Part shown: positions 10,721 to 19,784 of the stretch, one piece after another
How positions within the stretch are numbered: the stretch's first letter is position 1
How the letters are laid out: the number at the start of each line of letters is the position of its first letter
NCBI GenBank assembly: GCA_024802545.1
Contig: CP103416.1
Location: 2,108,001 to 2,172,000 of the forward strand
Length of the DNA stretch: 64,000 nt
Source of the DNA: SAR92 clade bacterium H455
GTDB lineage: Bacteria; Pseudomonadota; Gammaproteobacteria; Pseudomonadales; Porticoccaceae
Direction of reading: 5' to 3'
The notes under the pieces: generated by a model
Told to the model about the DNA's origin: nothing
The model's database searches: none
The model's input: only the letters and a program-made list of their open reading frames with translations
Program-made: the position numbers and the translations under genes

Positions 10721-11533
10721 CTACAACGGCCAGCGCGTCTCCGGCGCATTAATCCGTTTATCGTAGGCATACTCAATATCCCCATTAAAGCCCAAAATAT
10801 ACAGCGCTTTACTGTCCTCAGCATAATGAGAAAACAACCGAATCAACTGCCGATCGCCGTCGCCAGCGCCAAACTCATCCCGATACCAAGAAAAAATCCG
10901 CGATACCCGCAACTCATTCTTAGACACAGTCAAACCTCGAGGATGATTAATGAACTCACCAGCGTACTGCTTGAGCAACTTATCCGTATTAGACCCAGTA
11001 AATGCCTGAGCATGAATAGCCGGACAACCAACAGCGGCGCAGCTAAGACCAAAGACCGTTTTATAATCCTGCCATATTGGCCGCAAAATACGCTGATCTA
11101 TGTCTGCCACCGACAACTTCTTTTTAGCCACCGTAATACGACGCTTGCGACTAATCTTGTCGCGCTCTACAGAGGTCACCGGATACAGCTTAAGCAGCTC
11201 TTGTAAAGTGAGAGCATTGTAAAGATTCAACCAATAGGCCTTCTGCTCACGCTTGCGATAATCGCGGGGATCGATGGATGCCATCTTGGCAATGTACTTA
11301 TTCAGCAGCTTATTATCGCCACGGCTCACATCAGCATAGCGAAAACGATTAATTCCCGAGGGATGATTGCTCACCACATAGGTTTTCAGAAAACTATCAA
11401 AGGGCGAATGATCTATAATGGCGTTATTGGTCTCGTCGCTACTATTCCAAATAGCCCAGTCCTTTTTAGCGATCGCATTTGAGGCGCAAGAAAGACCAAT
11501 CAGGACTATCATAAATAACTTTAACCGCGGCAT
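10721..11533 (-). CDS. Exported DUF547 protein
   Basis: 270 residues from ATG 11533, six bases after GGAG; a TTG two codons earlier is less likely. An N-terminal signal peptide (PRLKLFMIVLIGLSCASNAIA) directs it to the periplasm. The DUF547 signature is present: QKAYWLNLYNALTLQELL, then FGLSCAAVGCPAIHAQAF with paired Cys near the middle. DUF547 proteins are common in marine gammaproteobacteria and some resemble Cys/His/Asp hydrolase folds, but no activity is established. It is divergent from bioA. Confidence 0.83.
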   Translation of the reverse strand: MPRLKLFMIVLIGLSCASNAIAKKDWAIWNSSDETNNAIIDHSPFDSFLKTYVVSNHPSGINRFRYADVSRGDNKLLNKYIAKMASIDPRDYRKREQKAYWLNLYNALTLQELLKLYPVTSVERDKISRKRRITVAKKKLSVADIDQRILRPIWQDYKTVFGLSCAAVGCPAIHAQAFTGSNTDKLLKQYAGEFINHPRGLTVSKNELRVSRIFSWYRDEFGAGDGDRQLIRLFSHYAEDSKALYILGFNGDIEYAYDKRINAPETRWPL

Positions 11534-11696
11534 AATCAACTCCGTTTGAATGTATTGTTAAGGTGAATTATTTTCTAGACTGTATTTCAATGCCCGAAAA
11601 AGCCTCGCAATGCAGTCCTAGTCGACAGTACAATTTCTGTAGACACGCTTTAGTAACACTGCCCCTGCACGCAATCAATTTGGAGCTCATAGAACT

Positions 11697-13001
11697 TTGA
11701 ACAGCATCACCAAAACCCCGCAACAAAATGCAGAGTTGCTACAAAAAGACCAACAATTTGTCTGGCACCCCTATTCCTCACTGAGTGCTCCCATACCCGC
11801 CTATGAAGTAGTTTCCGCCAAGGGCGTATATCTCAAACTAGCCGATGGTCGAGAGCTGATCGACGGCATGTCATCCTGGTGGTGCACCATTCACGGTTAC
11901 AATCATCCAGTCTTAAATCAGGCGGCAAAAGACCAGATCGACAAAGTCAGCCATGTGATGTTTGGCGGTATTACCCATGCCCCAGCAGTGGAGCTCTGTG
12001 AAAAACTGGTGGCTATTACGCCCCCGGGACTCGACAAGGTATTCCTCTCAGACTCCGGTTCAGTGGCCGTTGAAGTGGCGATTAAGATGGCCTTTCAATA
12101 TTGGATTTCTCAGGGCCACTCCGAAAAATCGCAACTGTTAACCCTGCGCAGCGGCTATCACGGCGACACCTTCGCCGCCATGTCGGTATGCGACCCCAAG
12201 ACTGGCATGCATCATATGTTCGACCAGGTGGTGACCAAGCATCATTTTGCTCCAGCACCACAGACTGGTGTCTATGAAGAATGGAACGAAGAGGATATTG
12301 CCGAGTTTGCCGAGATCATTTCCAGCAAGAGTCATCAGCTAGCGGCAGTGATCCTTGAGCCTATTGTTCAGGGTGCCGGTGGTATGCGCTTTTATTCACC
12401 GCACTATTTAAAGCGCGTTCGGGAGCTCTGCGATCAGCACAATGTGTTGTTAATTGCCGATGAAATTGCCACGGGTTTTGGCCGTAGCGGAAAATTATTT
12501 GCCTGCGAGTGGGCGGGTATTTCACCGGACATTGTCTGTCTGGGTAAAGCCATTACCGGCGGCTATATGACTCTAGCTGCAACCCTCTGTAGTGAAGAAG
12601 TCAGTCGCGGCATCTGTGAAGGTGAAGCTGGCTGCTTTATGCACGGCCCAACCTTTATGGGCAATCCACTGGCCTGTGCGGTGGCCAATGCCAGTATTGA
12701 TCTATTGCTGAGCAGTGATTGGCAGGGCAATATTCAGCGTATCGAAAGCCTTTTGAATACTCAGCTGGCAGCCTTTACGGCACTGGATGGCGTGGACGAA
12801 ATTCGAGTGCTCGGAGCCATTGGCGTGATTCAGATGAAAGAGCCGGTAAACCTGGCTGAAATACAGAAGAAGTTTGTCGCCGAGGGTATTTGGGTGCGGC
12901 CCTTTGGCAAGCTGGTCTATGTGATGCCACCCTACATCAGCACCGACGAAGAGCTGACAATCTTGGTAAGCGGAATTTACCGGGTGCTGGGACAGACTTA
13001 G
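11697..13001 (+). CDS. bioA: Adenosylmethionine-8-amino-7-oxononanoate aminotransferase
   Basis: 434 residues from a TTG at 11697 with ggag 10 bases upstream; no ATG is available before the conserved region. Class III PLP-dependent aminotransferase converting KAPA to DAPA in biotin synthesis. Visible signatures: WHPYSS near residue 19, MSSWWCTIHGYNHP (the BioA substrate loop), the cofactor segment LLIADEIATGFGRSGK and CLGKAITGGYM with the PLP Lys. It is isolated from other bio genes here. The product is the cofactor of OadA, encoded 6 kb away. A BirA operator was looked for upstream and not recognised with confidence. Confidence 0.95.
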   Translation: MNSITKTPQQNAELLQKDQQFVWHPYSSLSAPIPAYEVVSAKGVYLKLADGRELIDGMSSWWCTIHGYNHPVLNQAAKDQIDKVSHVMFGGITHAPAVELCEKLVAITPPGLDKVFLSDSGSVAVEVAIKMAFQYWISQGHSEKSQLLTLRSGYHGDTFAAMSVCDPKTGMHHMFDQVVTKHHFAPAPQTGVYEEWNEEDIAEFAEIISSKSHQLAAVILEPIVQGAGGMRFYSPHYLKRVRELCDQHNVLLIADEIATGFGRSGKLFACEWAGISPDIVCLGKAITGGYMTLAATLCSEEVSRGICEGEAGCFMHGPTFMGNPLACAVANASIDLLLSSDWQGNIQRIESLLNTQLAAFTALDGVDEIRVLGAIGVIQMKEPVNLAEIQKKFVAEGIWVRPFGKLVYVMPPYISTDEELTILVSGIYRVLGQT

Positions 13002-13377
13002 GGCTACTTACTGGGTGGGTATGGATGCCATACAGCAAGGAGACCCTTCGGCTTCGTTCAGGATGAACGTTAGTGATGATGGGGATGAGGATCGTGGCAA
13101 TGGGGACGACAATAGTCGTAATCGCAATGACATTAACAAAAATGCGCCGAGATCACCAAATGGGTGCACAAGAGTACGACAATAGTCCAGATAGACCCAA
13201 GCCACCAGTCCAAAACAAGCAGCAGATCTCTGCCAAGACGCTCTGCCGAGAAGAAGATAGATTGCGTCACTCCGAGCACAACTTATCTCATCTCGACCCA
13301 GTAGAGGAATCTACTGCATCGGCAGCAAACTTTTAGAGTCGTGCACTTTCCCAGCTACAGATGCCATACAGCGGCAC
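13002..13377. other. Gene-free gap with REP-like half element
   Basis: 375 bases between bioA and the lipocalin gene. It contains ggagacccttcggcttcgttcaggatgaac at 13,038-13,067, a half copy of the dispersed REP-like motif, then low-complexity atg/gat-rich sequence at 13,070-13,150. Short open frames cross it but have no family resemblance or ribosome binding site. No RNA gene was recognised. Confidence 0.5.
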
Positions 13378-13908
13378 TTAGTTGCGTACCTGCTGAGGAG
13401 CTTTCTGCAACAAGGCTGGGTCATAGCCGAGGTCGATAACAAAGTCACGCAACTCAGCGTAGGTCTGATCCGGAATCTGCGCGCTGCGCGCCATAATCCA
13501 CACATAGTCGCGACTGTTGCGACCAATCACTGTGTATTGATAATCCTCATCTAAGTAGACAATGCGGTAGTCAGCCTTAATCGGCCAGAGAAACTGCATT
13601 CCCCATTCCGCATTACTCTCAATGTTGCGAATAAAACCCTGGGGATGATAGACCTTCTCTTCGCCCTCAAAAGACCCTGCATTAAATCTAAAGGTAGTGG
13701 CAATAGTGCCATCTGCATTGAGTGCATAAGACTCCACCGGATTGTGGGCATCTTTCTCGAGAAAGGTTGGGATATTCGCAATCACATACCAGTCACCCAT
13801 AAAGCGCGGCAGATCCACCCTATCTACCGTAGCCATCGGCGGCTGACTGCTGCAGCCGGTGAGAACGAACATCAACACAGCTGTGGCCACTAGTTTACAT
13901 ATTTTCAT
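13378..13908 (-). CDS. blc: Outer-membrane lipocalin (Blc family)
   Basis: 176 residues. A lipoprotein signal with lipobox LTGC is followed by the lipocalin motif PRFMGDWYVIANIPTFLEK, the strand NPVESYALNADGTI and the Blc signature WIMARSAQIP; length and order match bacterial lipocalins. These bind fatty acids or lysophospholipids at the inner face of the outer membrane and take part in envelope maintenance. The preceding codons have no clear operon partner; the exported-protein gene 34 bases upstream on the same strand may be co-transcribed. Confidence 0.9.
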   Translation of the reverse strand: MKICKLVATAVLMFVLTGCSSQPPMATVDRVDLPRFMGDWYVIANIPTFLEKDAHNPVESYALNADGTIATTFRFNAGSFEGEEKVYHPQGFIRNIESNAEWGMQFLWPIKADYRIVYLDEDYQYTVIGRNSRDYVWIMARSAQIPDQTYAELRDFVIDLGYDPALLQKAPQQVRN

Positions 13909-13942
13909 TTTTTACGCTCTCTGTTCATGTCAATGCTGTCGA

Positions 13943-14563
13943 CTAAAGAACCCGCTTGTAGCGCAGGGTCCCACCAATTAAGAGCTCGGTCTGCAAAGAC
14001 AGCCACTCTCCTGCGGCACTGTACTGCAGATCTATATCGACTTTAGCTAAAGCAATTTTTATATGAGTAATGTTGTCCTGCTCAGAAACGTCGGAACTTA
14101 TTTCTACTGGACTATTGATCCCCGTCTCCGCGTTTAACAGATTTTCACCCTCTAACCACTGGGGGTTCCAATAGGAAAAACCACGCACACAGCCAGTAAT
14201 CGTTTCTAGCCCTTTGGGCCGCTGAATTACAAGTCCGCTTTGATCACTAACCGCTTCGACGGCCACCGTTTTTCCCTGCCTTTCTGTTTCACTCTGCAGC
14301 CCTACCAGACAACCGGCCTGCCAGATCTCATTGGCCTGATGCTTATACTTAACGCGCTTTATGTTAAACAGTTTGAAATCCAGCGACATGGTCGATGAGA
14401 CCGCTACCGACTCACCCTGCTCCAGCAGTTCAAACCTATGTTTACCCACTTCGCGGTCGTTTAGAAACACGTCAAAATCTAACACTCTCAAGTTCCCAGA
14501 CTCGCTGGCGACTGCCTGGCCAACGGAAAGAGAGAGGAACAGAGTAATTAAACTACGAATCAT
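13943..14563 (-). CDS. Hypothetical exported protein (DUF6134-like)
   Basis: 206 residues with a signal peptide (SLITLFLSLSVGQAVAS). The mature part is beta-rich, with a segment FDVFLNDREVGKHRFELLEQ near the start, the middle motif SYWNPQWL, and an end in repeated short strands. The pattern resembles DUF6134/DUF3108-type envelope proteins, but that is recall without a search. Its start overlaps the end of the upstream DUF1295 gene by four bases (ATGA), so the two are translationally coupled and probably act on the same envelope or lipid process. No enzymatic residues were recognised. Confidence 0.7.
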   Translation of the reverse strand: MIRSLITLFLSLSVGQAVASESGNLRVLDFDVFLNDREVGKHRFELLEQGESVAVSSTMSLDFKLFNIKRVKYKHQANEIWQAGCLVGLQSETERQGKTVAVEAVSDQSGLVIQRPKGLETITGCVRGFSYWNPQWLEGENLLNAETGINSPVEISSDVSEQDNITHIKIALAKVDIDLQYSAAGEWLSLQTELLIGGTLRYKRVL

Positions 14564-15432
14564 AGATCTAGGCCTATTCTTTGCGCTGGCTTCCAGGGAA
14601 CAAATGCACTGGTGGTTTCAATATATTGCCGGTAGTTAGGGCGGCGCTGAGTGATGCCCCGCTCCATATGACTAATCCCGGATAGTTTTAACAACAGTGC
14701 CATCATAATCATCGGCGCAAGCGATAGCCAAGGCAGGGTTGCGGCGCTTGCGGAGGGAATGGCGAACACAACCCAGCCACACCAGACACAGCACTCGCCA
14801 AAATAATTCGGGTGGCGAGAATAGCGCCATAGGCCGGTACTCAGAGTCTCGGAATCACGAACCACCAGCTGATTAAATCGATACAGCTGCAGATCCGCTA
14901 AAGCCTCCATGGAAAAGCCAAACAACCAGAGTGCTGCGCCTACTGTGTGCCAGTGACTCCAGCTAAGGCTCGGCACTGAACTCAGTGCCACAACAAACAG
15001 CGAGCTGAGCAGCCAAATCAAAAGCGCCCGGAGCAGAAAAATATTAACCAAACTCTTTAACGCAAAATTAGATGCTAACTTTTTTCGCATCGCCTGATAG
15101 CGCCGCTCTTCACCGCGGTTGCGTCCACGGAGTATCAGAAAAGCGCTCAGCCGCAGGGCCCAAACTGCGACCATAAACAGAAGAACCACATTGACAGTGC
15201 TGAGATCCTTGTCAAAACCGGTCCGGTAAGCATAGGTGCCTGCGCTGCCCAGAAGCATTAGCGACCAAAGATAGTCGACAATACTGATATCCTCAATCAC
15301 AAGGCTCACCAACCAGGCGCTCACAGCGATTGCAACAAGTAGAGGGATAGCCTCGAACATAAGTTGCACGTCGAGGCCCATAAACAGATTCATAGCTTGA
15401 CCCAGTAACCATGACCCGGCGCTCCGAATCAT
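14560..15432 (-). CDS. DUF1295 / steroid 5-alpha-reductase-like membrane protein
   Basis: 290 residues with about six hydrophobic segments. The C-terminal signature RYSRHPNYFGECCVWCGWVVFA is that of the DUF1295 and isoprenylcysteine-methyltransferase/steroid reductase superfamily, where the RHPNY segment binds the NADPH or SAM cofactor. The first half has LRGRNRGEERRYQAMRKK, also typical of DUF1295. Substrate is unknown; reduction of a lipid double bond is a reasonable guess. It forms a coupled pair with the exported protein downstream. Confidence 0.85.
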   Translation of the reverse strand: MIRSAGSWLLGQAMNLFMGLDVQLMFEAIPLLVAIAVSAWLVSLVIEDISIVDYLWSLMLLGSAGTYAYRTGFDKDLSTVNVVLLFMVAVWALRLSAFLILRGRNRGEERRYQAMRKKLASNFALKSLVNIFLLRALLIWLLSSLFVVALSSVPSLSWSHWHTVGAALWLFGFSMEALADLQLYRFNQLVVRDSETLSTGLWRYSRHPNYFGECCVWCGWVVFAIPSASAATLPWLSLAPMIMMALLLKLSGISHMERGITQRRPNYRQYIETTSAFVPWKPAQRIGLDL

Positions 15433-15506
15433 TCTAATTATTATTGGGCTAATACGCTGGTTTTAAAGAAAAAGATCAAATGACGCTATTGCTTGAGGCT
15501 TGGGTC

Positions 15507-16157
15507 TTAGGGTTTATAGTGCCCCGCCTGCTCGAGTTTTTCACTGGTACTTTGACGGGCAGCACTGCCCTTTTTAATCAACACATAAGTGGCGCCCAAG
15601 CCACCGTGATACTTCTGCGCCGTATGAAAAGCCAGCACCTGATCAAACTGTTTTAACCAGTGATTGACACAGCTTTTAAGCACCGCAGGTCGCGCAAGAT
15701 GTTCACCCTTGCCATGAGTAATCAGTGCACAGCGCACCGAGTGCCTCTGGCAATCATCGACAAAATTCCACAGCGCAGTGCGTGCTTGCTCCACTGTATG
15801 ACGATGCAGATCGAGGCGGGACTGAATCTCATACTTACCCATGCGCAGATTTTTATACACACCATGCTGTACACCGGGACGAGAAAACTCCAGGGGGTCC
15901 AATGCAGCAACCTGCTCAATAATGCTATCCGGATCGAGGAAGTTACCCTCGCCCTCAATCTCTAGCTGGGCAGCCTCGCGCCGGGCCAATACACCAGGCG
16001 TCAGCTGAGCGGACTTAGCGACAAAGGCCGCGCCTTTGCCGCGCAGTGGCTCAACGGAATCACCAAACAGCACATCAAAGCCCTCCTCAAGATCGTCTTG
16101 GCTGCCACCCTCGGCATTTATTTCGCGATCTTTACTTACCCCTGACATGACTGCCAT
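15507..16157 (-). CDS. smrA: Smr-domain endonuclease-like protein
   Basis: 216 residues; the next in-frame ATG (16148, MSGV) has better Shine-Dalgarno spacing (GGAG, 10 bases) and may be the true start. The C-terminal Smr domain shows LDLHRHTVEQAR (LDLHGxT-like), ALITHGKG and HGGLGATYVLIKK. The N-terminal 100 residues are charged, typical of small gammaproteobacterial Smr proteins (YdaL/SmrA type). Smr domains are MutS2-like DNA- or RNA-nicking modules. It is divergent from slyD. Confidence 0.87.
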   Translation of the reverse strand: MAVMSGVSKDREINAEGGSQDDLEEGFDVLFGDSVEPLRGKGAAFVAKSAQLTPGVLARREAAQLEIEGEGNFLDPDSIIEQVAALDPLEFSRPGVQHGVYKNLRMGKYEIQSRLDLHRHTVEQARTALWNFVDDCQRHSVRCALITHGKGEHLARPAVLKSCVNHWLKQFDQVLAFHTAQKYHGGLGATYVLIKKGSAARQSTSEKLEQAGHYKP

Positions 16158-16289
16158 TCTCCTTCGCTCGATTACTTAGATTGGTTTGCATAACGTAGTG
16201 CTTGGTATTTAGTGCTTGCGGCAATGTTGCAGGCGGCACAACTCATGTAGACTGCAGCCCTCAGAATTCTTGCACCAGAGGTCAGCCCA

Positions 16290-16775
16290 ATGCACGTCAA
16301 ACACAATCACGTTATCACCCTTCACTATCAGCTCAAAGATGATAATGACCTGATCCTCGATAAAAGTTACGACAGCCAAGAGCCAATGGTTTATCTCCAT
16401 GGCCACCGACAGATGATTCGCGGTTTTGAAGCGGCGATTGCCGGTGCTGAAGAGGGCGAAAAGCGTTCTTTCAGTGTTAGCCCAGCCGAGGGATATGGAC
16501 TGCGCAACGTCAACAATATGCAGCGCATCCCAACTAAATACCTTAAGCATGAAGGCAAGTTATCCGCGGGTCAGGCGATTAACGTCAACACTGAAAACGG
16601 CGTTAAGCCCGGTACCATTGTCAAGCTGGGGAAATTCAATGCCGATGTGGATATGAACCATCCACTGGCGGGCAAAAACCTACATTTTGAAATCGAAGTA
16701 ATCAGCATTCGCCCTGCCACCGACGACGAGATTGGCCACGGCCATGTTCACGGTAGCGGCGGCTGTGGTCACTAG
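16290..16775 (+). CDS. slyD: FKBP-type peptidyl-prolyl isomerase (SlyD-like)
   Basis: 161 residues; agagg lies eight bases before the ATG. The SlyD pattern is clear: an N-terminal FKBP half with LDKSYDSQEPMVYLHGHRQMIRG, an inserted flap with VSPAEGYGL and NHPLAGKNLHFEIEV. A short His/Cys tail (GHGHVHGSGGCGH) matches the nickel-binding tail of SlyD, shorter than in E. coli. It speeds prolyl isomerisation and acts as a chaperone and metal carrier in the cytoplasm. The downstream TSUP gene begins 25 bases later and may be co-transcribed. Confidence 0.93.
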   Translation: MHVKHNHVITLHYQLKDDNDLILDKSYDSQEPMVYLHGHRQMIRGFEAAIAGAEEGEKRSFSVSPAEGYGLRNVNNMQRIPTKYLKHEGKLSAGQAINVNTENGVKPGTIVKLGKFNADVDMNHPLAGKNLHFEIEVISIRPATDDEIGHGHVHGSGGCGH

Positions 16776-16800
16776 AGCGGCCATTAGAGAGGCGACTTAG

Positions 16801-17583
16801 ATGGACTCGGATTTCCAGTGGTATCAGTACGCACTGATTGTTATCGTCTTTATCTGGAGCGGCTTTGTGCGCGCCGGATTTGGCTTTGGCGGCGCGCTGT
16901 TTACTATTCCCTTTCTACTGCTTATCCACAATGATCCGCTATTTTTTCTGCCGATTATCTCCCTTCATTTATTATTTTTTGCAGCCCTAACACTGCTCTT
17001 ATCCAATCGCGCCGCTGCCTCAGGAGAACAGCCTGAGGTGCTCCAAGCAACCATTAATTGGCCCTTTGTACGCTACGCCTTACTGATAATGCTGATTCCG
17101 AAACTGGCCGGTGTTTTGGGTCTATTGATTTTGCCCAGCAACCTGATGAACAGCATTATCTTTTTACTAATTAGCGCCTATGCCATCACCTACATCATCG
17201 GCAGGCCACTGCAGAGCAACAGCCGCCTGCTGGATACGGTCTTTCTGATACTGGGCGCCTATATCAGCGGCACCTCCCTGATCGGTGGACCACTAGTGAT
17301 TGCCGTGGCCATGCGCCATATCCAAGCCCATGAGTTTCGCAATACGCTTTTTGTGCTCTGGTTTGTGCTAGTCAGCATCAAGCTCTTTGCCTTTGCCCTA
17401 GCAGGAGTCGATCTCCAGCTAATGGCGTCACTCTGGTTGCTACCCTTTGCCGGAATCGGTCATCTGGTCGGACAAAAATTCCATCACCGCCTACTGCAAG
17501 CCAGCAATGCGCGCTTTTATCAGATTCTCGGATGGGTGCTGTTGAGCACTAGTCTGGTGGGGCTCCTGCAGATCCTGGTTTAG
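16801..17583 (+). CDS. TSUP (TauE/SafE) family membrane transporter
   Basis: 260 residues with about eight hydrophobic segments and two related halves, as in the 4-toluene sulfonate uptake permease family. The N-terminal repeat has SGFVRAGFGFGGALFTIPFL and the second half has ISGTSLIGGPLVIAVAM, the two GxGG-like signatures. Family members move sulfite, sulfonates or other anions across the inner membrane; substrate cannot be told. It follows slyD closely and precedes a GGDEF gene on the same strand. Confidence 0.85.
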   Translation: MDSDFQWYQYALIVIVFIWSGFVRAGFGFGGALFTIPFLLLIHNDPLFFLPIISLHLLFFAALTLLLSNRAAASGEQPEVLQATINWPFVRYALLIMLIPKLAGVLGLLILPSNLMNSIIFLLISAYAITYIIGRPLQSNSRLLDTVFLILGAYISGTSLIGGPLVIAVAMRHIQAHEFRNTLFVLWFVLVSIKLFAFALAGVDLQLMASLWLLPFAGIGHLVGQKFHHRLLQASNARFYQILGWVLLSTSLVGLLQILV

Positions 17584-17650
17584 CGTCATCAGCCATAAAA
17601 ATTGACTACTATTAAGCAAATGTTCCTTAAGAAGCAGTGAGCCGGTTTTT

Positions 17651-18898
17651 ATGTTATCGACAATTGTGCGTCTTCTATTGCCGCTCACCTGCGCGGTGAC
17701 CGCTTTACTGTTACGCTACCTACTTGCCGATCACCCCCTAAACAGCAACAACCAACTAGACTTTTTACTGCTGCAGCTACCCTATATTTTACTCGGGCTG
17801 GCAACCCTGTTGGCGCTCCTCAGTAATCATGCACTGGAGGCAGGCATTAGCATCAGTCTGCTATGTGCCTATTGGCTGATTCAAACTTATCTGCAGTCGC
17901 CGCTAAACTCCCAGCCCGCCAGTCAGGTTTTCTATTTGCTAACCTTGCTCAGCCCGGCGCTGATGATTACCTATGCACTGCTGCCACAGAGCAGCTGCCT
18001 GCAGCTACAGGCATTGCTGCCGATACTGCTAACGCCATTGATTGTTCTTTTAGTCGCCGGCCTATTGGCAATCAATCAGCAACTCTTTTTAACCTCAGCC
18101 AGCAGCGCTCTGAGCAATGGCCTTATGGGTACCTACCTCTCAGCCCTGAGTTGGCTCCTCTATTTTGCTGCCATCAGCCTGTCCCTAGGCTTAAGCCTCT
18201 GTCGGCAGCAGAGTATTCACAACTCCGTGCTCGGCTGTTCGCTGATGAGCCTGATCACCTATGGCTGGATCCAGCTCAATAGCGTCTCGGCGTTTATGTT
18301 TTCCGGCATGGGTCTGCTGCTGGCGATCAATCTCACTGTGAGCCTGTTACAGATTGGCTACCGTGATGACCTAACCCAGATTGGCAATCGCCGCGCCCTG
18401 CAACAGACCGCCAAGACATTGCGCGGACCCTATAGCGTGGCCATGGTGGATGCGGATTATTTTAAGAAGATCAACGATCAGTTTGGTCATGATCTGGGAG
18501 ATCAAGCGCTGCGAGTGATTGCCAGTCTACTCAAACAAACCGCTGAGGGCGGCAAACCGTTTCGCTATGGAGGTGAGGAGTTCTGTCTGTTATTTAAAGG
18601 TAAAAGCCAACAGGAAGTATTAGATGCTCTGGAAACCTGCCGTCAAGCCATAGCCAACTACGATATGGTAGTGCGGGATAAACAGCATCGTCCAAAAAAA
18701 CTCAAAGAGGGGGAGATTAGGCGCGGTGCCAGCAGGAGAAAAAGTAATTTGCGCCTGACTGTGAGTATTGGAGTTGCCAGCAGTGACAGCGCAAACCTAA
18801 ATGGCAGTTTTAATCCATTTGAGCAGGTTTTAAAAAGTGCCGACCAGGCGCTCTATAGGGCCAAAGCATCAGGCCGAAACTGCATTCAGGCGGCCTGA
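17651..18898 (+). CDS. Membrane-bound diguanylate cyclase
   Basis: 415 residues. The first 220 residues form about six to eight hydrophobic helices with no recognised sensor family. The GGDEF domain begins at YRDDLTQIGNRRAL and carries VDADYFKKINDQFGHDLGD and the active-site motif RYGGEEF. The inhibitory RxxD site expected five residues before GGEEF is absent (EGGKP occurs there), so feedback inhibition by c-di-GMP is unlikely. An insert near residues 350-375 is rich in Lys and Arg. The product likely makes c-di-GMP in response to a membrane signal. Confidence 0.9.
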   Translation: MLSTIVRLLLPLTCAVTALLLRYLLADHPLNSNNQLDFLLLQLPYILLGLATLLALLSNHALEAGISISLLCAYWLIQTYLQSPLNSQPASQVFYLLTLLSPALMITYALLPQSSCLQLQALLPILLTPLIVLLVAGLLAINQQLFLTSASSALSNGLMGTYLSALSWLLYFAAISLSLGLSLCRQQSIHNSVLGCSLMSLITYGWIQLNSVSAFMFSGMGLLLAINLTVSLLQIGYRDDLTQIGNRRALQQTAKTLRGPYSVAMVDADYFKKINDQFGHDLGDQALRVIASLLKQTAEGGKPFRYGGEEFCLLFKGKSQQEVLDALETCRQAIANYDMVVRDKQHRPKKLKEGEIRRGASRRKSNLRLTVSIGVASSDSANLNGSFNPFEQVLKSADQALYRAKASGRNCIQAA

Positions 18899-18927
18899 TT
18901 CTGGTCGAAAATTCCGCTCAAAAAAAT

Positions 18928-19596
18928 CTAGCTATGAAAGGTCGTAGACTGCTCTAAAGCTGCACGATCAGTACGCAGATTGTTAGCGCTGTCAGCATGA
19001 TCCACATAGCCAAAAGAGAGGCCCATCATCAATTTAAACCGGCTCTCTATACCCAACTCTTCACGGACCAGATCCGGATAACAGCTCACAGAGGTCTGAG
19101 GGCAAGAACCCAAGCCGGCATTCTCTAGCGCCAGCATCAAGGTCTGAGCATACATACCCGTATCCCCGGCCAGACGCACTATTTCGGGAAATTCATCGGT
19201 AACAAAGATAAACGCAATATGGGGTGCATCGAAGAATTCAAAGTTGCGCATCCATGACCAGGCGCGCTTTTCTTTATCTTCCCGGGTGACACCCTGATGC
19301 TCCCAGAGTCCCAATGCAGAACAGATCTGACGTTCGCGGTAGTCGCCGCTAAACTTGCCCTGCCAAGGAAAATCTGGATTGCCGCTGGGATCTTTCATCG
19401 CCGCCGCTTTCATCTTTTCACGCATGCGGTTGCAGGCGTCACCGGACAGAACATGCACATGCCAAGGCTGGATATTACAGTTGGAGGGTGCCCAGCTGGC
19501 CAGTTCAAAAATCTCTTTTAAGGTTTTCTCATCCACCGCTTTGGGTAAAAATCCTCGGTACGAATGCCGCGCCTTAACCACATCTGCAAATTCCAT
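18928..19596 (-). CDS. Nitroreductase family flavoprotein
   Basis: 222 residues. The FMN-binding N-terminus ARHSYRGFLPKAV and the loop ASWAPSNCNIQPWHVHVLSG are typical; the C-terminal part has GLSFGYVDHADSANNLRTDR, as in NfnB-like nitroreductases. It would reduce nitro or quinone compounds with NAD(P)H. gggaagagata before the ATG gives a fair ribosome binding site. The acyl-CoA dehydrogenase gene upstream on the same strand is separated by a terminator, so it has its own promoter. Confidence 0.88.
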   Translation of the reverse strand: MEFADVVKARHSYRGFLPKAVDEKTLKEIFELASWAPSNCNIQPWHVHVLSGDACNRMREKMKAAAMKDPSGNPDFPWQGKFSGDYRERQICSALGLWEHQGVTREDKEKRAWSWMRNFEFFDAPHIAFIFVTDEFPEIVRLAGDTGMYAQTLMLALENAGLGSCPQTSVSCYPDLVREELGIESRFKLMMGLSFGYVDHADSANNLRTDRAALEQSTTFHS

Positions 19597-19700
19597 TATC
19601 TCTTCCCTTAACTATTTTATTTGCGCTGGACTGTAGCAATGCTGCTGCAGCCTGTCACTTATTTCGACCCTATATTAGGTATTAAAAACTGCGGGCGTAA

Positions 19701-19732
19701 AAAAACCCTGCAGAGAACACTACAGGGTTTTT
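19701..19732. terminator. Rho-independent terminator, probably bidirectional
   Basis: Perfect 10-bp stem aaaaaccctg / cagggttttt with a 12-base loop. It sits 53 bases past the acyl-CoA dehydrogenase stop on the minus strand; the A and T runs on both sides allow either direction. Confidence 0.85.
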
Positions 19733-19784
19733 GAACTATTGGTTCTAAGCTCTTTTTTTACGAGCTCTTTTTACCAGCTAGCCT

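Noticed and set aside
11540-11696. BirA-type operator upstream of bioA
   Set aside because: Only one half-like string (ttgttaagg) was found, without its inverted partner at the right distance.
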